A stretch of 64,000 nucleotides of DNA. Source: Solea solea. Lineage: Eukaryota > Chordata > Actinopteri > Pleuronectiformes > Soleidae. The stretch lies in assembly GCF_958295425.1 (NCBI RefSeq), contig NC_081142.1, positions 28,062,151 to 28,126,150 on the forward strand, given 5' to 3'. Shown in pieces: positions 1 to 13,639 of the stretch. Position 1 is the first letter of the stretch. Each line of letters starts with the position of its first letter. The notes beneath the pieces were generated by a model, which searched no databases, had not been told where the DNA came from, and worked only from the letters and a program-made list of their open reading frames with translations. A program made the translations under genes and the position numbers.

Positions 1-42
1 AACCATCATGTCTGCAAACACATGAATCTTGTAAATGTGGAG

Positions 43-70
43 AGAGAGAGACACAGAGAGACACAGAGAC

Positions 71-150
<80 letters not shown>
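43..150. repeat. (GA)n microsatellite
   Basis: The region is a run of GAGAGA with occasional ACA interruptions, followed by G tracts. The rest of 151-2500 holds (GT)n at 271-293, a long TA/TATG tract at 421-510, (GT)n at 975-1006, (CA)n at 1302-1321 and a (CCCTCTGT)n run at about 2024-2058, in otherwise non-coding sequence. Confidence 0.95.
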
Positions 151-155
<5 letters not shown>

Positions 156-970
156 CATGGGTCCAGGCTGGGGGGGGTTGTTAGATTGATGGACCCTTAT
201 CTTTGTCATGGTGGCCTGCAGTCCCCTACTAGACTGTCAAGGCCTCATCCTAATGATAATGGTCATGTTGGTGTGTGTGTGTGTGTGTGTGTGTCATATG
301 AGGTGTACATTGTGTTTCCTGAAAAATGATCAGCAGCACGGTCGTGTTCTGCCGCAGCCAGAAATCAATGTCCCATTTACATCAGAACTGCATGTTCTAC
401 CAACGAGCCAGTGTGCATCATTTATATATATATATATATATATAAACATATGTATATATACATATATATACATACTGTATATATGTATATATATGTATAT
501 GTATGTACATGCACTCCTGAACACCTTTGTGGATTATATTTGTAAATACTTTTATAAATGCACTAAACAGTGGTAAGACAGTGGTTATCAGCTGCAGGTG
601 AGTATGAAAAGACGGGGTCATGGAGGTTTTTGAAGGTGTCCAGACTTGGGGCATTGCAGAGGTCAGACAGGAGAGAGGAGCTCTGTTTCCAAAAGAGCGG
701 CGATGAACTCTGGCAGCAGACTTCATAATGTTGTCATTGTCACCAAAATAACAACTTATGATATAATGATGACATGATATAACAGCATTAAAGTGATTTA
801 ATGAGATGATGATTGGATGACAGGCATTTCATGAGTGCTGGGACTTATCTTAAATATAAATATCTTTATCCAAAAACAACTGTGAACACTGTAGTTCATA
901 TGCCAGGCCTGTATGTGGTGCTGCTACACCTGCTGCTACCCTGGAATCTCCTTCCTGAGATCATTTGATT

Positions 971-1008
<38 letters not shown>

Positions 1009-2521
1009 CATGTTTTTAAAATGAAGTCAGATTTGAAAATCCTCTGGTGGAGGGCAGGAGTCACCATGAAGGATGAGTATGTTGTGAACGTTCATTATGT
1101 CTACTGATTGATTCCTAACATCAGGTGACAGTTGTGAGGAAGGCTGAAGGTCCACGCTGAAGCTGGTCAACAAGGTGACGGAAAACTTACAAAGCAAACA
1201 ACTAAATGCAGCCTGAGACACACGACTGTACACTAACTGATGTGGGACATGAGGGGAGGGAGACCGTGGCAGTGTGTGGGCAGAGGTGACACAGTGATAT
1301 AAACACACACACACACACACAGCATGATGATTTATAATGTTTCACACATCTGACAGTTCATTAAAAACTTACTGGAGACTGAGAGCAGGAGCAGAACTAC
1401 AAAGAAATGTACATGAACCAGAGTCATGGACAGAACCTGCTGTGAAGTGCAGTGTGCAGGATGTGCTGGTTGTTTGTGTTGCTGGGCAACATGCAAGTCA
1501 CTTTGGTGGTGGAACTGTTTTTGTTGGCAGAGCCATGTGACTGAACAGAAAAACTGATGTTTAAATCAATGTCACACTCCATTTATATGAAACAGCGATG
1601 TTTAAAATGACTGTGAACCCACAGTTTGTAGCATATGAGTTTCAGTTTTTCTCTGCAAATACTCATTTGTGTATTTCTTTGCAAACAAGAGCAGGTATTG
1701 GATTACCTGATTCATGTGTGTGCACAAGTGCATGAAAAGCCAGACTTTATCTTTCCAAAGTAAACATGGCAGTGTCAACAGAACGTCAAGCTGCTGTGTC
1801 ATTGTTTGAGATCTTAATGATGAGCACAGCATTCTGGGAATATTACAGTGTAAAATGGTCACATCAGCACCAGTGACCTCAAGGAAACATGTCGCCTTCA
1901 CTCTTCTGTTCTATGTAAACACCTGGGAACTTTTAGAATGATTCCCACTGAAGTGCGTGTTCAGGTTCTGTGCAGGTTCACGCAAGACAAAAGACAAAAT
2001 CCACAACCTCCTCCACCACACTGTCCCTCTGTCCCTCTGTCCCTCTGTCCCTCTGTCCCTCCCTCCTCTTGTGCCTCTAATCGTATTTCCATCCATTAGA
2101 TCTTTTATGGTGACCTCCATGCATGTTAAGGAGGGAGCGATGAGCTGAGGTGTATTGATGCAGGGAGGTGATAGGGAATCAATAGTCCTATAAAATGGAC
2201 AATCAGGCAGTGAGGCTGCCTGCTGGGGTCCTGAGGGGGGGATATTAGCTCCGTCTGTCTCACTCAAGTGTCACAAATGAAAATGTACAGCCTGTCTCGT
2301 CCTCTTTATGTCCGTCCTCTGATTAAAATGTAAAGCTGTCTGTGAGTCCACGTCGTTTCCCACGGCTCACGCTGGGCATTTCATTCTAATCTCAAGACAA
2401 GCAACATTTGTATAAGTGGATTAACCAGTGATTACTTTCTCTCCGGTAATCACTGCATGTGATCATTGAATGTGAAGAAAAACGTCAGATTCAGGTAATT
2501 ACACTTACTGACGTCTGAAAA

Positions 2522-2522
<1 letters not shown>

Positions 2523-2587
<65 letters not shown>

Positions 2588-2644
2588 TATTCTTTTTAAT
2601 AAGAACAATTGTTTTAATAAACAACATGGATGTGTGCGTGTGTG

Positions 2645-2742
<98 letters not shown>

Positions 2743-3110
2743 AGCTAGTGACATGCGTGCAGATTCACACACATCTCTTCTGTGTGACCTATGACCTCTC
2801 AGACAATAGCTTGGTGATGCTGGTGTTTCCTCCTGCTCTGTGTCACACTTACCCAGCCCATCTGGACAGGGAACACGCGCACACACACACACACATGCAA
2901 TCACACACGCACGCACACACACACACACACACACACATGCAATCACACACGCACGCACGCACACACGCACACACACACGCACACACACGCACACACACGC
3001 ATGCATGCTAAACATTTAGAAACGCATATAGTGTACATAAAACACATGCAGGTCAAATGATTCCCTTTGTATTAGTGAGGGTGAGTGTGTGTGTGTGTGT
3101 GTGTGTGTGT
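2523..3110. repeat. Cluster of long CA/TG microsatellites
   Basis: There are four runs: (CA)n at 2523-2586, (TG)n at 2629-2741, (CA)n with GCAC interruptions at 2878-3003, and (GT)n at 3084-3110. The CA and TG runs at 2523-2586 and 2629-2741 are in opposite orientation about 45 bp apart and can pair as an inverted repeat. Open frames over this cluster are repeat translation only. Confidence 0.97.
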
Positions 3111-3119
3111 ATTTTCTTG

Positions 3120-3330
3120 TATGTGCTACCTCTTTAGGACCCTTTCTGTCATAAACACTGACCTTGTCAGGACCAGTAGGCCTCATGGAGAACAAAAACC
3201 TGGTCCTGATGAGACAGAACCTATTTCTGAGAAAGATGATCAGGTTTAGAGCTAAGATTTGAATTGTGGTTAGGTTAAATTTAGAGTTAGGCATTAACTA
3301 GTTATGGTTTAGGTAACGGATAAGGCTGTC
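3120..3330 (+). repeat. Dispersed repeat family B, copy 1
   Basis: The sequence CTGTCATAAACACTGACCTT then GTCAGGACCAGTAG, CTCATGGAG and AACCTGGTCCTGATGAG recurs with few changes at 23485-23620 (+), and on the - strand at about 25870-26085 and, partly, 5645-5715. This copy directly follows a (GT)n tract. The family ends in a GGTTAGG-like segment. I do not know its class; it has no coding capacity. Confidence 0.75.
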
Positions 3331-3380
3331 TGAATGGATGTCAGTCCTTAAAGGGATAGCTGTGGGAACCTGTGTGTGTG

Positions 3381-3401
3381 TCAGCTTTATATATATATAT
3401 G

Positions 3402-3473
<72 letters not shown>

Positions 3474-3477
3474 CTGA
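3381..3477. repeat. (TA)n tract with inverted TCAGCTT arms
   Basis: About 80 bp of TA/TATG/CATA repeats is bounded by TCAGCTT on the left and AAGCTGA on the right, so the whole tract is a near-palindrome of 97 bp. A (CA)n(GA)n tract follows at 3601-3653. Confidence 0.9.
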
Positions 3478-3597
3478 TTACATGTGCTGACTCAGTTACT
3501 TTTACCCGCCTATGTAAAAACAATTTTACCTGAGGTGCCATTAATTTTCCTCTCGACACAGCTCTCCCTCTCTATTTATTAATGTGACTCCTACGAT

Positions 3598-3645
<48 letters not shown>

Positions 3646-3660
3646 AGAGAGAGAATCGCT

Positions 3661-6177
3661 TTATTATAGCCATATATCTACAGTTCTGCAGCGAGGCGTT
3701 GCTCTGTAGCAGGAAAGCCTCAGAGAACACTTTGCTTATAGCATCACATCATAATTAACAACACTGACGCTGCTTAGTCTTAACGCTGCATTGTTCTTCA
3801 TCCACACTGTGCTCCAGTTTCCTGCACAGTGTACACTTAAGGTTTGGGGTTAGACATCGTGCTGTAAGGTGTAAAAGTTAAATGACCGGGGGGCCAGTGA
3901 GTGTCTCGTCTGGTTATCATGATAACCCTAACCACAGACTTTCAAAGTAAAATAAAACCTTTATCTACTTAATTAATATCACAAACAGGATTAAGTCAGA
4001 ATAAGGTGTGACATGTGTATGTGTACAACAACAAACATGAACCACTCACTCTGCTGCACCAAAGCCTGTAGAGTCAGTAGCAGCTCTTCTGTCCCTCTGA
4101 GCTCAAAACGTGGATTTCCTCTCTGGACTTTTGTAAAGTAAGAACTTTGTGACTGTTGAGAGTGAGACAAACACATTCTTACGACATGAGCCTTGTGATA
4201 CCTGTCTTGCTGCGTTGCAGTCGGCTGCCGTGTTTTCACTGAGACCAGGTTTTCCCGTCTCACGTGGGCTTTAGGACGGTGTGACTGGCCTCAGTGTTTG
4301 AAAACATTAAAATCAAGTTATATCAACTTTAGGTTTGTATTAGCAATAGTTTGAATTATGTTGTTGTGTCCTAAGTGTCTTCTGTACATAGCTGTCGTCG
4401 TCATATTTCAACACAAAGAGACGTACTCATGCTTTTCCTACGTCTCACACTGAGGTGTGTTTCTGGATTTATCCCTGTGTGGCGGTGACTCACATTCCTT
4501 TTACGTTCCCTATTTATTTTCTTTCCGTTTCCTCTCGGCGCTCCAAAATCAAAAGTGCTGTTGTTATTGAGGGCAGGATTGTGTAGATCGACTCGTGATG
4601 CTCGGCACAAGCGTCTGTGGACCACAAGTGTTCACGTTTACATTATTGAGCCCACGAGAGGAAGAGAGGGAAAATGACAGAGGCTGTTACAGTGAGAGTG
4701 GGCGTGTCCATCAGGGCAGCTGAGTTTGCATAACATTGGTCAGAGGTAAACCTCTATATACTGTACTGTCAACAACAAACTTTTATTTTTTTATTCCTCA
4801 TTCTGTCAGATGTTTCTGTGATTGTCATGTATACTTGTTCACCTTTGTACGCAGCGGAACATGTCGTGTGTGCACGCTCACTGGCGTCTTCTCCAGTATC
4901 TCAGTCGCAGCGCCACACTCAGGCCTGGCATGTGTACTGCAGGGTGCAGACTCGTTTTGGGGGTGTCATGTGGATGGAGACACGTTTCCATGACGATAGT
5001 GTGGTTAAATGTGAAGTTCCCCTTCACACCTCAGTCAAGCAGCAAATGATGGAAAAGCAAGTTTACTGAAAGGATTTACAGAATGTTTTTTACATGAATG
5101 AATTTTGATAAACCCTCTACAGTCCTGGCATGTGTGGAGTATTCAAATGATTCTAATTCTTATTATTTTCTGCCCACACACCACACGCCACACAGTGCTG
5201 TGGGTGAGTGAGCGATCGTCGCAGTCGTAACTCACAGACACGCGTGGGATTTTTCTCAGCTCAGCTCCGATCTGCTGGATTAGCCCTCGCTCCTATAGCC
5301 AATGTTTCTTTTGCACGTGTGGACTTGGTTTGTGCTTGGACAGATTAAGAGCCTCCACGTGTGATTGAAGCCACTCTGAGCACAGGAGCAGACTTTAATG
5401 CAGATGCTACGGTTTCATCACTTACAGCATCTTCTCTGCTCTTCTCTGTAAAACCTCGAGTCGTATTGAAATGGTAAATGAATCATTTCCAGCAGATCTT
5501 TGGTAAATTCATTAAAAGTCTTTTTGTGTTTGATTAACACAGAATCAAATCTTAACTGAAACACGGGGAAAATTCTCTCAGTTTGTCGGGAGACGCACAC
5601 AAAATCTCCCATGAGCCATCTGACCTTGGTCATCACGGATCTAAATAACGTGTGGTCCCTAACCTGAACCTAACCACAATATTCTGCCTCATTAGGACCA
5701 GGTTTTTTATTAACATAGAGAAAAGTAAGCCATGGTGCTGTGGAAGTTTCTGCCAAATATTTATTAAAAAAAATTTCTATGATGAGGTGGCGAGCGCTCG
5801 ACCTTCGTCTAACACGCGATGAAGATTCCACAGCGCTCTTCCTCAGGTCTCCCTGCAGGCCTGGACATCTTTACAGCTCTGCAGCTCTGCATCTTTACAG
5901 CTCTGCTGCTCTGCATCTTTACAGTGCCTGCTCATCACAAATGTCTGCTACACATTTGGTCTTATTTGCAAAAAACCTCACTCTAATTAGAACTAATAGA
6001 GACACAGTGAGATTCCAGACACATGGCCTCATGGGAGCAGTGTGAAGTTCCTGAGTTCTGTACATGCAGCTGTTCCTCCGATCCACAGTGATGTCCGATG
6101 AATTTCAATTCTTTTTAAAGCAGTTCTTCCTTTGTTTTTGGTCTGAGCTTCACTTCAGTGTGAGTCACAGCTGTGAC
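3661..6177. other. Non-coding stretch with repeat fragments
   Basis: I see no gene here. A fragment at about 4880-5020 (CAGCGCCACACTCAGGCCTG then GGCATGTGTACTGCAG) matches 15915-16025, marking a dispersed repeat. A fragment at 5645-5715 on the - strand belongs to family B. The sequence at 5870-5925 is a short tandem repeat of a CATCTTTACAGCTCTGC unit. The remainder is unique. Confidence 0.6.
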
Positions 6178-6189
6178 GCACAGTCACAC

Positions 6190-6500
6190 TCATGTCACAA
6201 CTGAACAAGGTGAAAAAATAAACAATCTTTTATTTTGAAAGTGCAACAAAATAATACTCAAAAGCGGGAAAAACAAGGGCTAACAAATAAAACTGCTCGA
6301 AACAGGTAAAAACCTAATGAGACACTGACACGGGGGTTACACTGATTCTTTGTTTCACAAGACGAGACGAACTGGCAACAGACAGAGGGAGAAGGGGAAG
6401 GAGAAAGTTACCAGAAATGAGAGGAGAGTGAACTTTCAGAATAAAACAGGAAACCACAAGACAACAACTAAACACAACTAAACTTTCTTGGTCATGACAA
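6190..6500. repeat. Dispersed repeat family C, copy 1
   Basis: This copy shares an order of landmarks with 21856-22202: a TGTCA end, a TTTATT segment, AAGTGCAA(A/C)AAAATAAT, a purine-rich middle, ATGAGAGGA, (A/G)TTTCA(A/G)AATAAAA, ACAGGAA and a TGACA end. The TGTCA/TGACA ends suggest a DNA-transposon derivative, but the class is not certain. It has no open frame. Confidence 0.5.
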
Positions 6501-6939
6501 CTTGTCGAGTTATTCTGAATGACTCTGAATAACTCACTAAACTCAGTGAGTTATTCAGTGAGTACCCTAACCCCTGTTTGCGGCCGTCTCACTTGGTCTT
6601 GATATAAATCACATGATTTCCTGTGTCCAGTCTGGGAATGGTCATTCAAATATAATTCCCCATTTTTAAGTGCATTTCGGAGAATACATTGCAGCTGACC
6701 TCCATATAGGGACATAAATAGAAGTTAATCTATTTAAATAATAATTTGACTTTTTTTAATAAAACTTTTTTGTGTTCTGATCAATAATTTCAGGGTAACT
6801 TTTTATGATAATGAAAATGAAGCGATCTTAGAGAGAGACGACACCTCTGCTCCTTGGTCATTCAGAGAGAGGGAGCTTCCTGTTTGTCATGTGTCCAGCA
6901 GCTGCAGGTAATGTTTTAAGATTACACATCAAAAGTGAT

Positions 6940-7240
6940 CCTAACTTACTGCAGCTTGGAAGGTCCAGTGTGTAATAATGAGTGACATCTAATGGTGAGA
7001 TGGTAGATTGCAGCTAAAGGCTGACTCCTCCTCCTGTTCCAGAGACTGTCAGGGAACCACCGTGGCCTTCAGATCAGAGGGTGAAGGTGAGGTGAAGACG
7101 CTGTCACTCTCTCTTCACTTTCATCATGAGTTTGTGCGTCAGTGTCACAACTCAACTCCGACCAACATCAGCTCGATACCGACGTTTTTACGTCTTTCAA
7201 ACTCTGTGAAAAACTGTGAACGACACACGCGTGAGAAGGT
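6940..7240. repeat. Dispersed fish repeat (AAGGTCCAGTGTGTAA type)
   Basis: The segment GGAAGGTCCAGTGTGTAATA with GTGACATCTAATGGTGAGAT and CCGTGGCCTTCAGATC is a motif order I recognise from repeats common in spiny-rayed fish genomes. It is non-coding, although a chance 84-codon frame overlaps it. No terminal repeats or target duplication could be identified. The surrounding 6500-8080 shows nothing else beyond a (TCTG)n run at about 7951-7972. Confidence 0.4.
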
Positions 7241-8086
7241 GTTTCATAAACATCATGTTTGACTATTTCACAAGAAATAAACAGCCTGTATTGTTAGTCT
7301 GTGCATAGTGAAGTATTTGAAATAAAGGGTCGCGGATCATTTTGGTTTTAATATTTTCTTATTGTAATATCAATGATTTTGCATCAGACTAATGCAAACC
7401 ATGCAGATTGTATCATCCCTAACTAATCTAGTTAGGGATTGTAATGTTGTAGTGTTTGCACATCCTCCATGTCTTCTTCTCTGGTACCTAAACAAAACTG
7501 ACCTCAACTGCATCAAAATAAAGATTTTATACCTGAGGAGGAGAGTTATGAATCAAATGACAAAGTACGCTGAGCTGGGATATTATTGCAGTCATGTGAC
7601 TGTGTAATTCGAGTATAGCATTAGTTTCTTCATTTTAATCTGTTTTGTACAGAGCTTATTTCTGCAATAATCCAAAAGGGAACAGGTGATGCTGACGTCC
7701 AGTTTGACTCTTTTCCAAAAACCTGAACTTGAGTGAAAAACAAAAACAACACATAAGCATATAAACCATATAAACCATATAAACCATGTGATCATCAGCT
7801 TAATTGACTTGGGCGGAGCAGATGTCCGTGGTGGCTTCACACCTGCCCGAGGCTGAGCGTCACGAGAGCAGACCAGACGGGAAACACTGAGGTCACAACA
7901 CTAATTGAAAATGCCAAATACTGATCCTCCAATTACTTTGAACATGGACTCTGTCTGTCTGTCTGTCTGTCTGCCCTGCTCCCCAACCTTAAACCTCACC
8001 TCACCCTCCCACTCAAGCCTCCATATGTGATCTCCAGACCCCACTCTCTCTCACTGTCCAGCCAATTGTTAGCGGAAGCACTCACC

Positions 8087-8499
8087 ACCCCCCCCCCCCC
8101 CCCCCCCCCCCGCACACACACACACACACACACGCGCACACACCAGCTCCCTCCCCCACCTGAGACCTGAGGAGGCTTCCCATGGACAACAAGGGCACAA
8201 GGTCAAGACACGGGCGGACATAAATCTGTGGCCTCACTATCCATCCCACGACCCCCCACCCCCAAGATCATGCGCTCACCACCCCACCCTATCTATGAAA
8301 GACACACACACACACACACACACATGTCCAGCTCACAATAGGCCCTCTCCATCTGGGTGTAAATAATGATGATATTGTGGTGGTGAATGGTGTCCTGTGT
8401 CCAGGCGATAAGCCCAATATAGTTATAGCAAAATGGGGAGGGGTATAGGGGACGGGGGGCATTATCCTTTATCTGTGTCATGGCTTACCCTCGCTGTAC

Positions 8500-8538
<39 letters not shown>

Positions 8539-8680
8539 ACACTCTTAATTATTAATGCCTGATCCCTCACCATTTTTTCTCATTCATCTCTCCTTAGCCA
8601 ATTCACCACTTCCCCTCCCACACACACACACACACACGCACACACACACACACGCACACACACACACACACAGCCAATGC
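8087..8680. repeat. C tract and CA/TG microsatellites
   Basis: A run of about 25 C residues (8087-8111) leads into (CA)n to about 8143. Further (CA)n is at 8301-8324, (TG)n at 8502-8537 and (CA)n at 8620-8672. The intervening sequence is unique and non-coding. Confidence 0.95.
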
Positions 8681-8789
8681 CTCACCTCATTCCCTGTATG
8701 TCGCTTTTGTTCTCTCTCTCCTCCGATGCCTGCTGTTGTGTACAATTCAGGGCTTTCCATTGTTCTCTTATGTACTCTGGTCTTCCTCT

Positions 8790-8990
8790 TCTCCGTCTCC
8801 TCTTCCTCATCGTTAATTATCCCTGTGCCTAACGGGCCGTTTGGCCTCATCTGCATGTTGCTTTTCATGATCAATTGACCCGTGACGATAAGACCTGGGA
8901 TGGGACAGGAAGGCCTCGATACAGTGTGACGTGATTCAATATTTCCTCTCGCTTCATTAAAGAGGATTTCCTCACCTGATACAAATGTAC
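8790..8990. promoter_or_regulatory. Candidate conserved non-coding element
   Basis: Between two microsatellite clusters lies about 200 bp of complex, non-repetitive sequence. It has CGTTAATTATCCC, a TGATCAATTGACC and a GTGACGTGATTCAATA segment, that is, homeobox-type TAATTA and CRE-like TGACGTGA sites close together. This is only suggestive of an enhancer; conservation cannot be judged here. Confidence 0.25.
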
Positions 8991-9568
8991 AGTGTCTCAC
9001 GGTGATGTTTGCCAGACTGAAGCTCACTGTCCTGCAGTGGAAGGTGCTAAATCCAACCGAAAGCTTTCAAACACCAAACTCACACAACTCACTTTTGCCC
9101 GGTTTTCTCTGAGACTGAAGTTTCCTGTCAGAAAGTGGACCGTGTAGCTTTCCTCGTCTTAAAGAAGGAATTGTTATAGAACAGTTAACAGAGGAAACAT
9201 GAGAACTCTGTGAGTGGATCAGCGTCCACAGTGTGTTTTTGTGAGCAGCTCTGACAGTGTTTGTACAGTACTGAGAATCCACAGAGGAAAACCTTATTAG
9301 TGTAATAAATTCATGCAGCCAAGCACACGTCCTCCTTCATGTGTCACAGTGGTTTGAAGGGGAGTTGGAGCAGATGTCGCTCTCTCTTTCTTTTGTCTTC
9401 CCCTTTTTTTTCCTCCTTTCTTCTCAGTGGCAAATCTCCATATTATCATTTTCTCCTTGCTGAGGTCCCCATCCGTAAAACAGCTCCATCCTGCCACTCT
9501 CCTCCTGCCTCTATCTGTTTCTTCTGAGGCTGCTTCCCTCTCTGTCATCGGGCACAGAGGGGGATCTG

Positions 9569-9603
<35 letters not shown>

Positions 9604-9744
9604 CACGCACACACACACACACACACACTGTCACTGATGTTTCCGGCATTTGTGCATGTGGCCAGTGTCAGAATGAGAGATGTCGCTGATGCTTCGTTGT
9701 CATTAATGTTTGGTAGATGTTCTCACAGTGAAGCTTGTGACACA

Positions 9745-9783
<39 letters not shown>

Positions 9784-9787
9784 ACTC
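9569..9787. repeat. CA and CT microsatellites
   Basis: (CA)n with GCAC interruptions is found at about 9569-9629, and (CT)n followed by (CA)n at about 9746-9785. The section from here to about 11900 is AT-rich, unique and shows no gene. It holds a (GACA)n run at 11731-11753 and a fragment at about 10190-10345 that resembles a known fish repeat (ACGTACTGAAGCTTTAA). Confidence 0.9.
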
Positions 9788-11917
9788 TCTCTCCCCCTGT
9801 CACTCACACACTCTGGTAAACAGATGGTGTCAGGTGCACAGAATAGATTAATTTAACCCAAAACCTTTTTTTTCTGTTGTATTACAAGAACAAATCATGG
9901 ACGTCATTTTGTTAAGAAAAGGTAATGAAATGTCACTCATAATCCCGGAGATTAAAACTGTAAATATAAATAAATGTGCTTTACAATCAAACCACTGTCA
10001 AAGGCTGTAAGCTTCACACGACTCCCTGTCTTTCTCAGTAAAGCAGTCTTAAGACGTCGTGTCACCGGGCGACATCTCGGCGCTGATCCAGGCAACAGCG
10101 ACCCTGAGCTGCTAACGTGAATATGAGAGAAAACACTCAGAAAAGTGAATTCTACTGCTCATTTAGCAGTTTGACAGACGCTCTGCTGCTGTATACTCCC
10201 AAACGCTCCCTCAGTCAGGCCTTAAAGCGCCGCTAGACTGCCTGTGTTAGATGAAGGAAGCAGCGTTACATCATTTCTGTTCACAACGAGCAAACACCGA
10301 CGGAATAATCACGTCAACCACAACAAGGAATGTTACGTACTGAAGCTTTAAGTATATATATAAATACTAAAATCTCTAAAAAGCTTAACAAGACTCTTCA
10401 TATGTGATGCTGTTAACACACATCAAAGCCACTCGTCCACTGGTGAAAACCCACTACCACCCACTAACTAACAAGTTAATGTGAATTAGTTAAAATAGCA
10501 TTCCCTTGGTTAAAGAGAAAGATGTGAAAGTGTAAGCGCTGTGACACGATCGGTGCTTTCTCATGTTTTAACAGCATGTTTGTGAAAAATAATCCTCTGC
10601 CGTTTAAATAATCTGCACATACCTAATGATTTAGGTCTAAAAGAGGCACAATGCATTATAGATGACTTGTTCTTTACCTTTATTTCTTTATTATTTTAGA
10701 TAACGATAAACCATCATTTGTATGAGTTATTCAGTTTAAAATCGGTTCAAATATTCAATAATATTACACTGCCAAAAGTAAGTGATCCATTAATGGACGA
10801 CATACTGTAATTATCAAATAAATATTACCACCAAACGTGATTCTCACCAAACTGCTCAAATCTAATTCCCCTGAATTCTGACTGAGTTTGGCTCATGTCT
10901 GGACGACAGGACGTCACTGTGGTTTCTAATGGCTTAGACACACATGACAGATGAGATATGAACCCATGAAACACGCACGGATCCTTCTTTTCTTTTCTTT
11001 TTTCCTCATTTCATTTGACAGACTCATAATCGTCGTAGAAGAAAATCACCCTGCTGCTTCCTGGGAGTCAAAGATTATTTTTGATTCCTTGGTATTTCTT
11101 TATCTATAAAATGTAAATGAAAGGCTTTAATGCACCAGGGGTTTATAGGAAGAGTCAGAACGCTGCCTTTTCTCCTCATAAACACTTTCAGACTGGATTG
11201 TGCTTCAAACGATTGTCAGCGAAATCAATTTTGGACGGAAACTGTGGCGAGGAGAGATCAGAGTGATGTTCACACAACATCGGTGATAATGTTACAGCGG
11301 TTACTGTTTTGCAGATTTCACTTCAGTTTCTCTTTAAATTAATCATTTAGAATGTGATGAAATAGATTAGATATTATATATTCAATTAACTTCAATTAAT
11401 AAAAACTAATGGGTGGAAAAGATGAATGCATGTCATAGTGTTGCACAGAAATGTGTGATTGTGAATACAATTCTTATTTCTTGAAATGGACAAATAAATC
11501 TGCTAAAGACTGGATGTGACAGCATGAGGACTGAGAATATAAGACACTGGTTATCATTGAAGAGGAGTTTGTTTTTATTTTAAAGGGATAGTTCTGTTTA
11601 TTTGAAGATGCAAAAACACAAACACACAAACAAAAAGAAAAAGACCCGACTTGTGTGTGTGTGCTTTCAAAATATGTTTGTGTTTGACGAAAACCACGGA
11701 CAGAAGAGGGAGGTCAGAGGGCATTGATGGTCAGACAGACAGACAGACAGACAGTTAAACAAACACTGATTTTGAGAACATGGGATTTTATGACAGACTT
11801 ATCCTTTAAGAGTGTGTGAGACTGTGCCACGTTTTTCAATGTCGTGTTCACTAAGGTAACTGTTCATCCGATGCGTCAGCTGCCAGATGCCCCAATGAGC
11901 TGTTTACATGTGCACAC

Positions 11918-11930
11918 AACACACACACAC

Positions 11931-11974
<44 letters not shown>

Positions 11975-12305
11975 GTCATGAGTTGTTGGGAGCATCACTG
12001 CCCCAGGGCACAGCTTTCATGCTACATTTGCACCAGTCTTCCAAGCCTCAACCAATAATCCATCATTTTGGACACACAAGTGGGTGCACACATTGTAAAG
12101 CGCACACACACACACACATGCACACACACACACGTACATGTACAGTTCACTTCAAACGTGTCACTCTCCCTCTCTCACTCACTTTCTCACTCACAAAAAC
12201 AGGAATATGATCTTTTTAAACTTGTTTTCACATGTCTGTCCTATCTGCCCTGTGGTCAGTCACTGCTGCCCACTGGGTTTGAGCAGGAAACAGCTGCTCA
12301 ACCTG

Positions 12306-12352
<47 letters not shown>
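11918..12352. repeat. CA microsatellites
   Basis: (CA)n runs lie at 11918-11973, about 12103-12133 and 12310-12351. The open frames here consist of repeated His-Thr and have no support as genes. Confidence 0.95.
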
Positions 12353-12354
<2 letters not shown>

Positions 12355-12499
12355 CATTTGGATGAATACATGAATACACAGTTCTGTGGTGGGCTGAACC
12401 AAACACTCCGCTGTGTAGCAGCCAACACACGGCTGAGAGAAAGTCACTGCTGTTATTTATACTGTAGTTCACATTATAGACGTGTGTGTGTGTGTGTTT

Positions 12500-12745
12500 A
12501 TGTGTGCGGGTATTACTAATGTTGTGGGGACCTAAAACTGTTTACACAGTCACATTATGGGGACTTGTCTTCGTAAATGACTACATTTTAAGGTGAAGAT
12601 ATGTTTCAAAGTTAGGTTGAGGTTAGAGGATTAGTTCCAGTAGTAATTGTAGTTAAGGTTAGAGTAAGTCTCCAGGAAATGAATGTAAGTAAATTCAATG
12701 TCCCCTCAAGTCATGAATGTCGTACGTGTGTGTGTGTGTGTGTGT
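12500..12745 (+). repeat. Dispersed repeat family A, copy 1
   Basis: ATTACTAATGTTGTGGGGAC then CTAAAACTGTTTACACAGTC and ACATTATGGGGACTTGTCTT recur almost unchanged at 17573-17635, and on the - strand at 25560-25725. The repeat continues through AAGATATGTTT into GGTTAGAG-like degenerate repeats. This copy is bounded on both sides by (GT)n tracts (12482-12497 and 12726-12748). The class is not known to me. Confidence 0.8.
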
Positions 12746-13639
12746 GTCCCTCTGAGTAATACATGTTAGAGATGAGCTGTCTAACATGTATTACATAATC
12801 TGCTCATACAGACTTACAGCATGAATTAAAGAAAACCCAAAAACCTTGACTTGAAATAATGCCTTTGATGATACACCACAGACAGGAGGTGGAGACTCAC
12901 ACTCACAAACATTACTGCTCAGGATTTGACTTGGATCCTGGTGAAGGAACAAAAAACTTCATCTGAGCCTTGAAAACAAAACATGAGAATAGAATTCTGG
13001 GGAAAAAAACTAAACGAAACACAATGACACCTTCTGTTCTAATACAGATGTCAAACGTCTGAATCCACAGCTGTTAGAACTGAGGTATAGATGCTTTTAA
13101 TATGATTAATATCTTATGATAATTTGATTGTGCACTTGTAGTCAAGACCGCCTAAACCGAGACCAAGACCAAGACCAAGACTGGATTTGTGTTGAAGTTA
13201 CACAATAACCGGGGTTCAGCCACAGTTTACATTCAATACATAGTAGAAGTTATTATTTCAACTACAGGCAGAATAATACAGAGACAGAGTATTATTTTGT
13301 AAATGGTGTTTTATAGAAAGAAAAGTACAGCCAACACTGAAGAGGAGAAGAAAGGAAACTCTTCCCACTTCAGCACAGACTTAAGGATGATCTGTCAGAC
13401 ACTGTTTGCTTTTACTTCATCATTTTCATATTTTAAATGTCTAACAAGACACATTCATTCACACTTGGTCCTACAAAATAAAAGTCCTATATCGCTCAGC
13501 AAAATACTGTTGCTGATGTACGTTTTAAAATGAACATAACATGCAAATATCAAGAACTAACACTTTAAAAGCAGCACAAACATGGCACATGTCCTACTAC
13601 AGCGCTTTTGTAGACATGATATATTAATGGAGAGCAGTG

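Noticed and set aside
2614..3015. Open frames of His-Thr or Cys-Val repeats on both strands
   Set aside because: Pure translation of CA/TG microsatellites. The same holds for similar frames at 8555-9027, 11908-12373, 25603-25908 and 30702-31288.
7008..7262. 84-codon frame as a gene
   Set aside because: It lies within a dispersed fish repeat and has no family resemblance.
13145..13182. CAAGACC tandem as a structured RNA or regulatory array
   Set aside because: Only four or five imperfect units; simple repeat is sufficient explanation.
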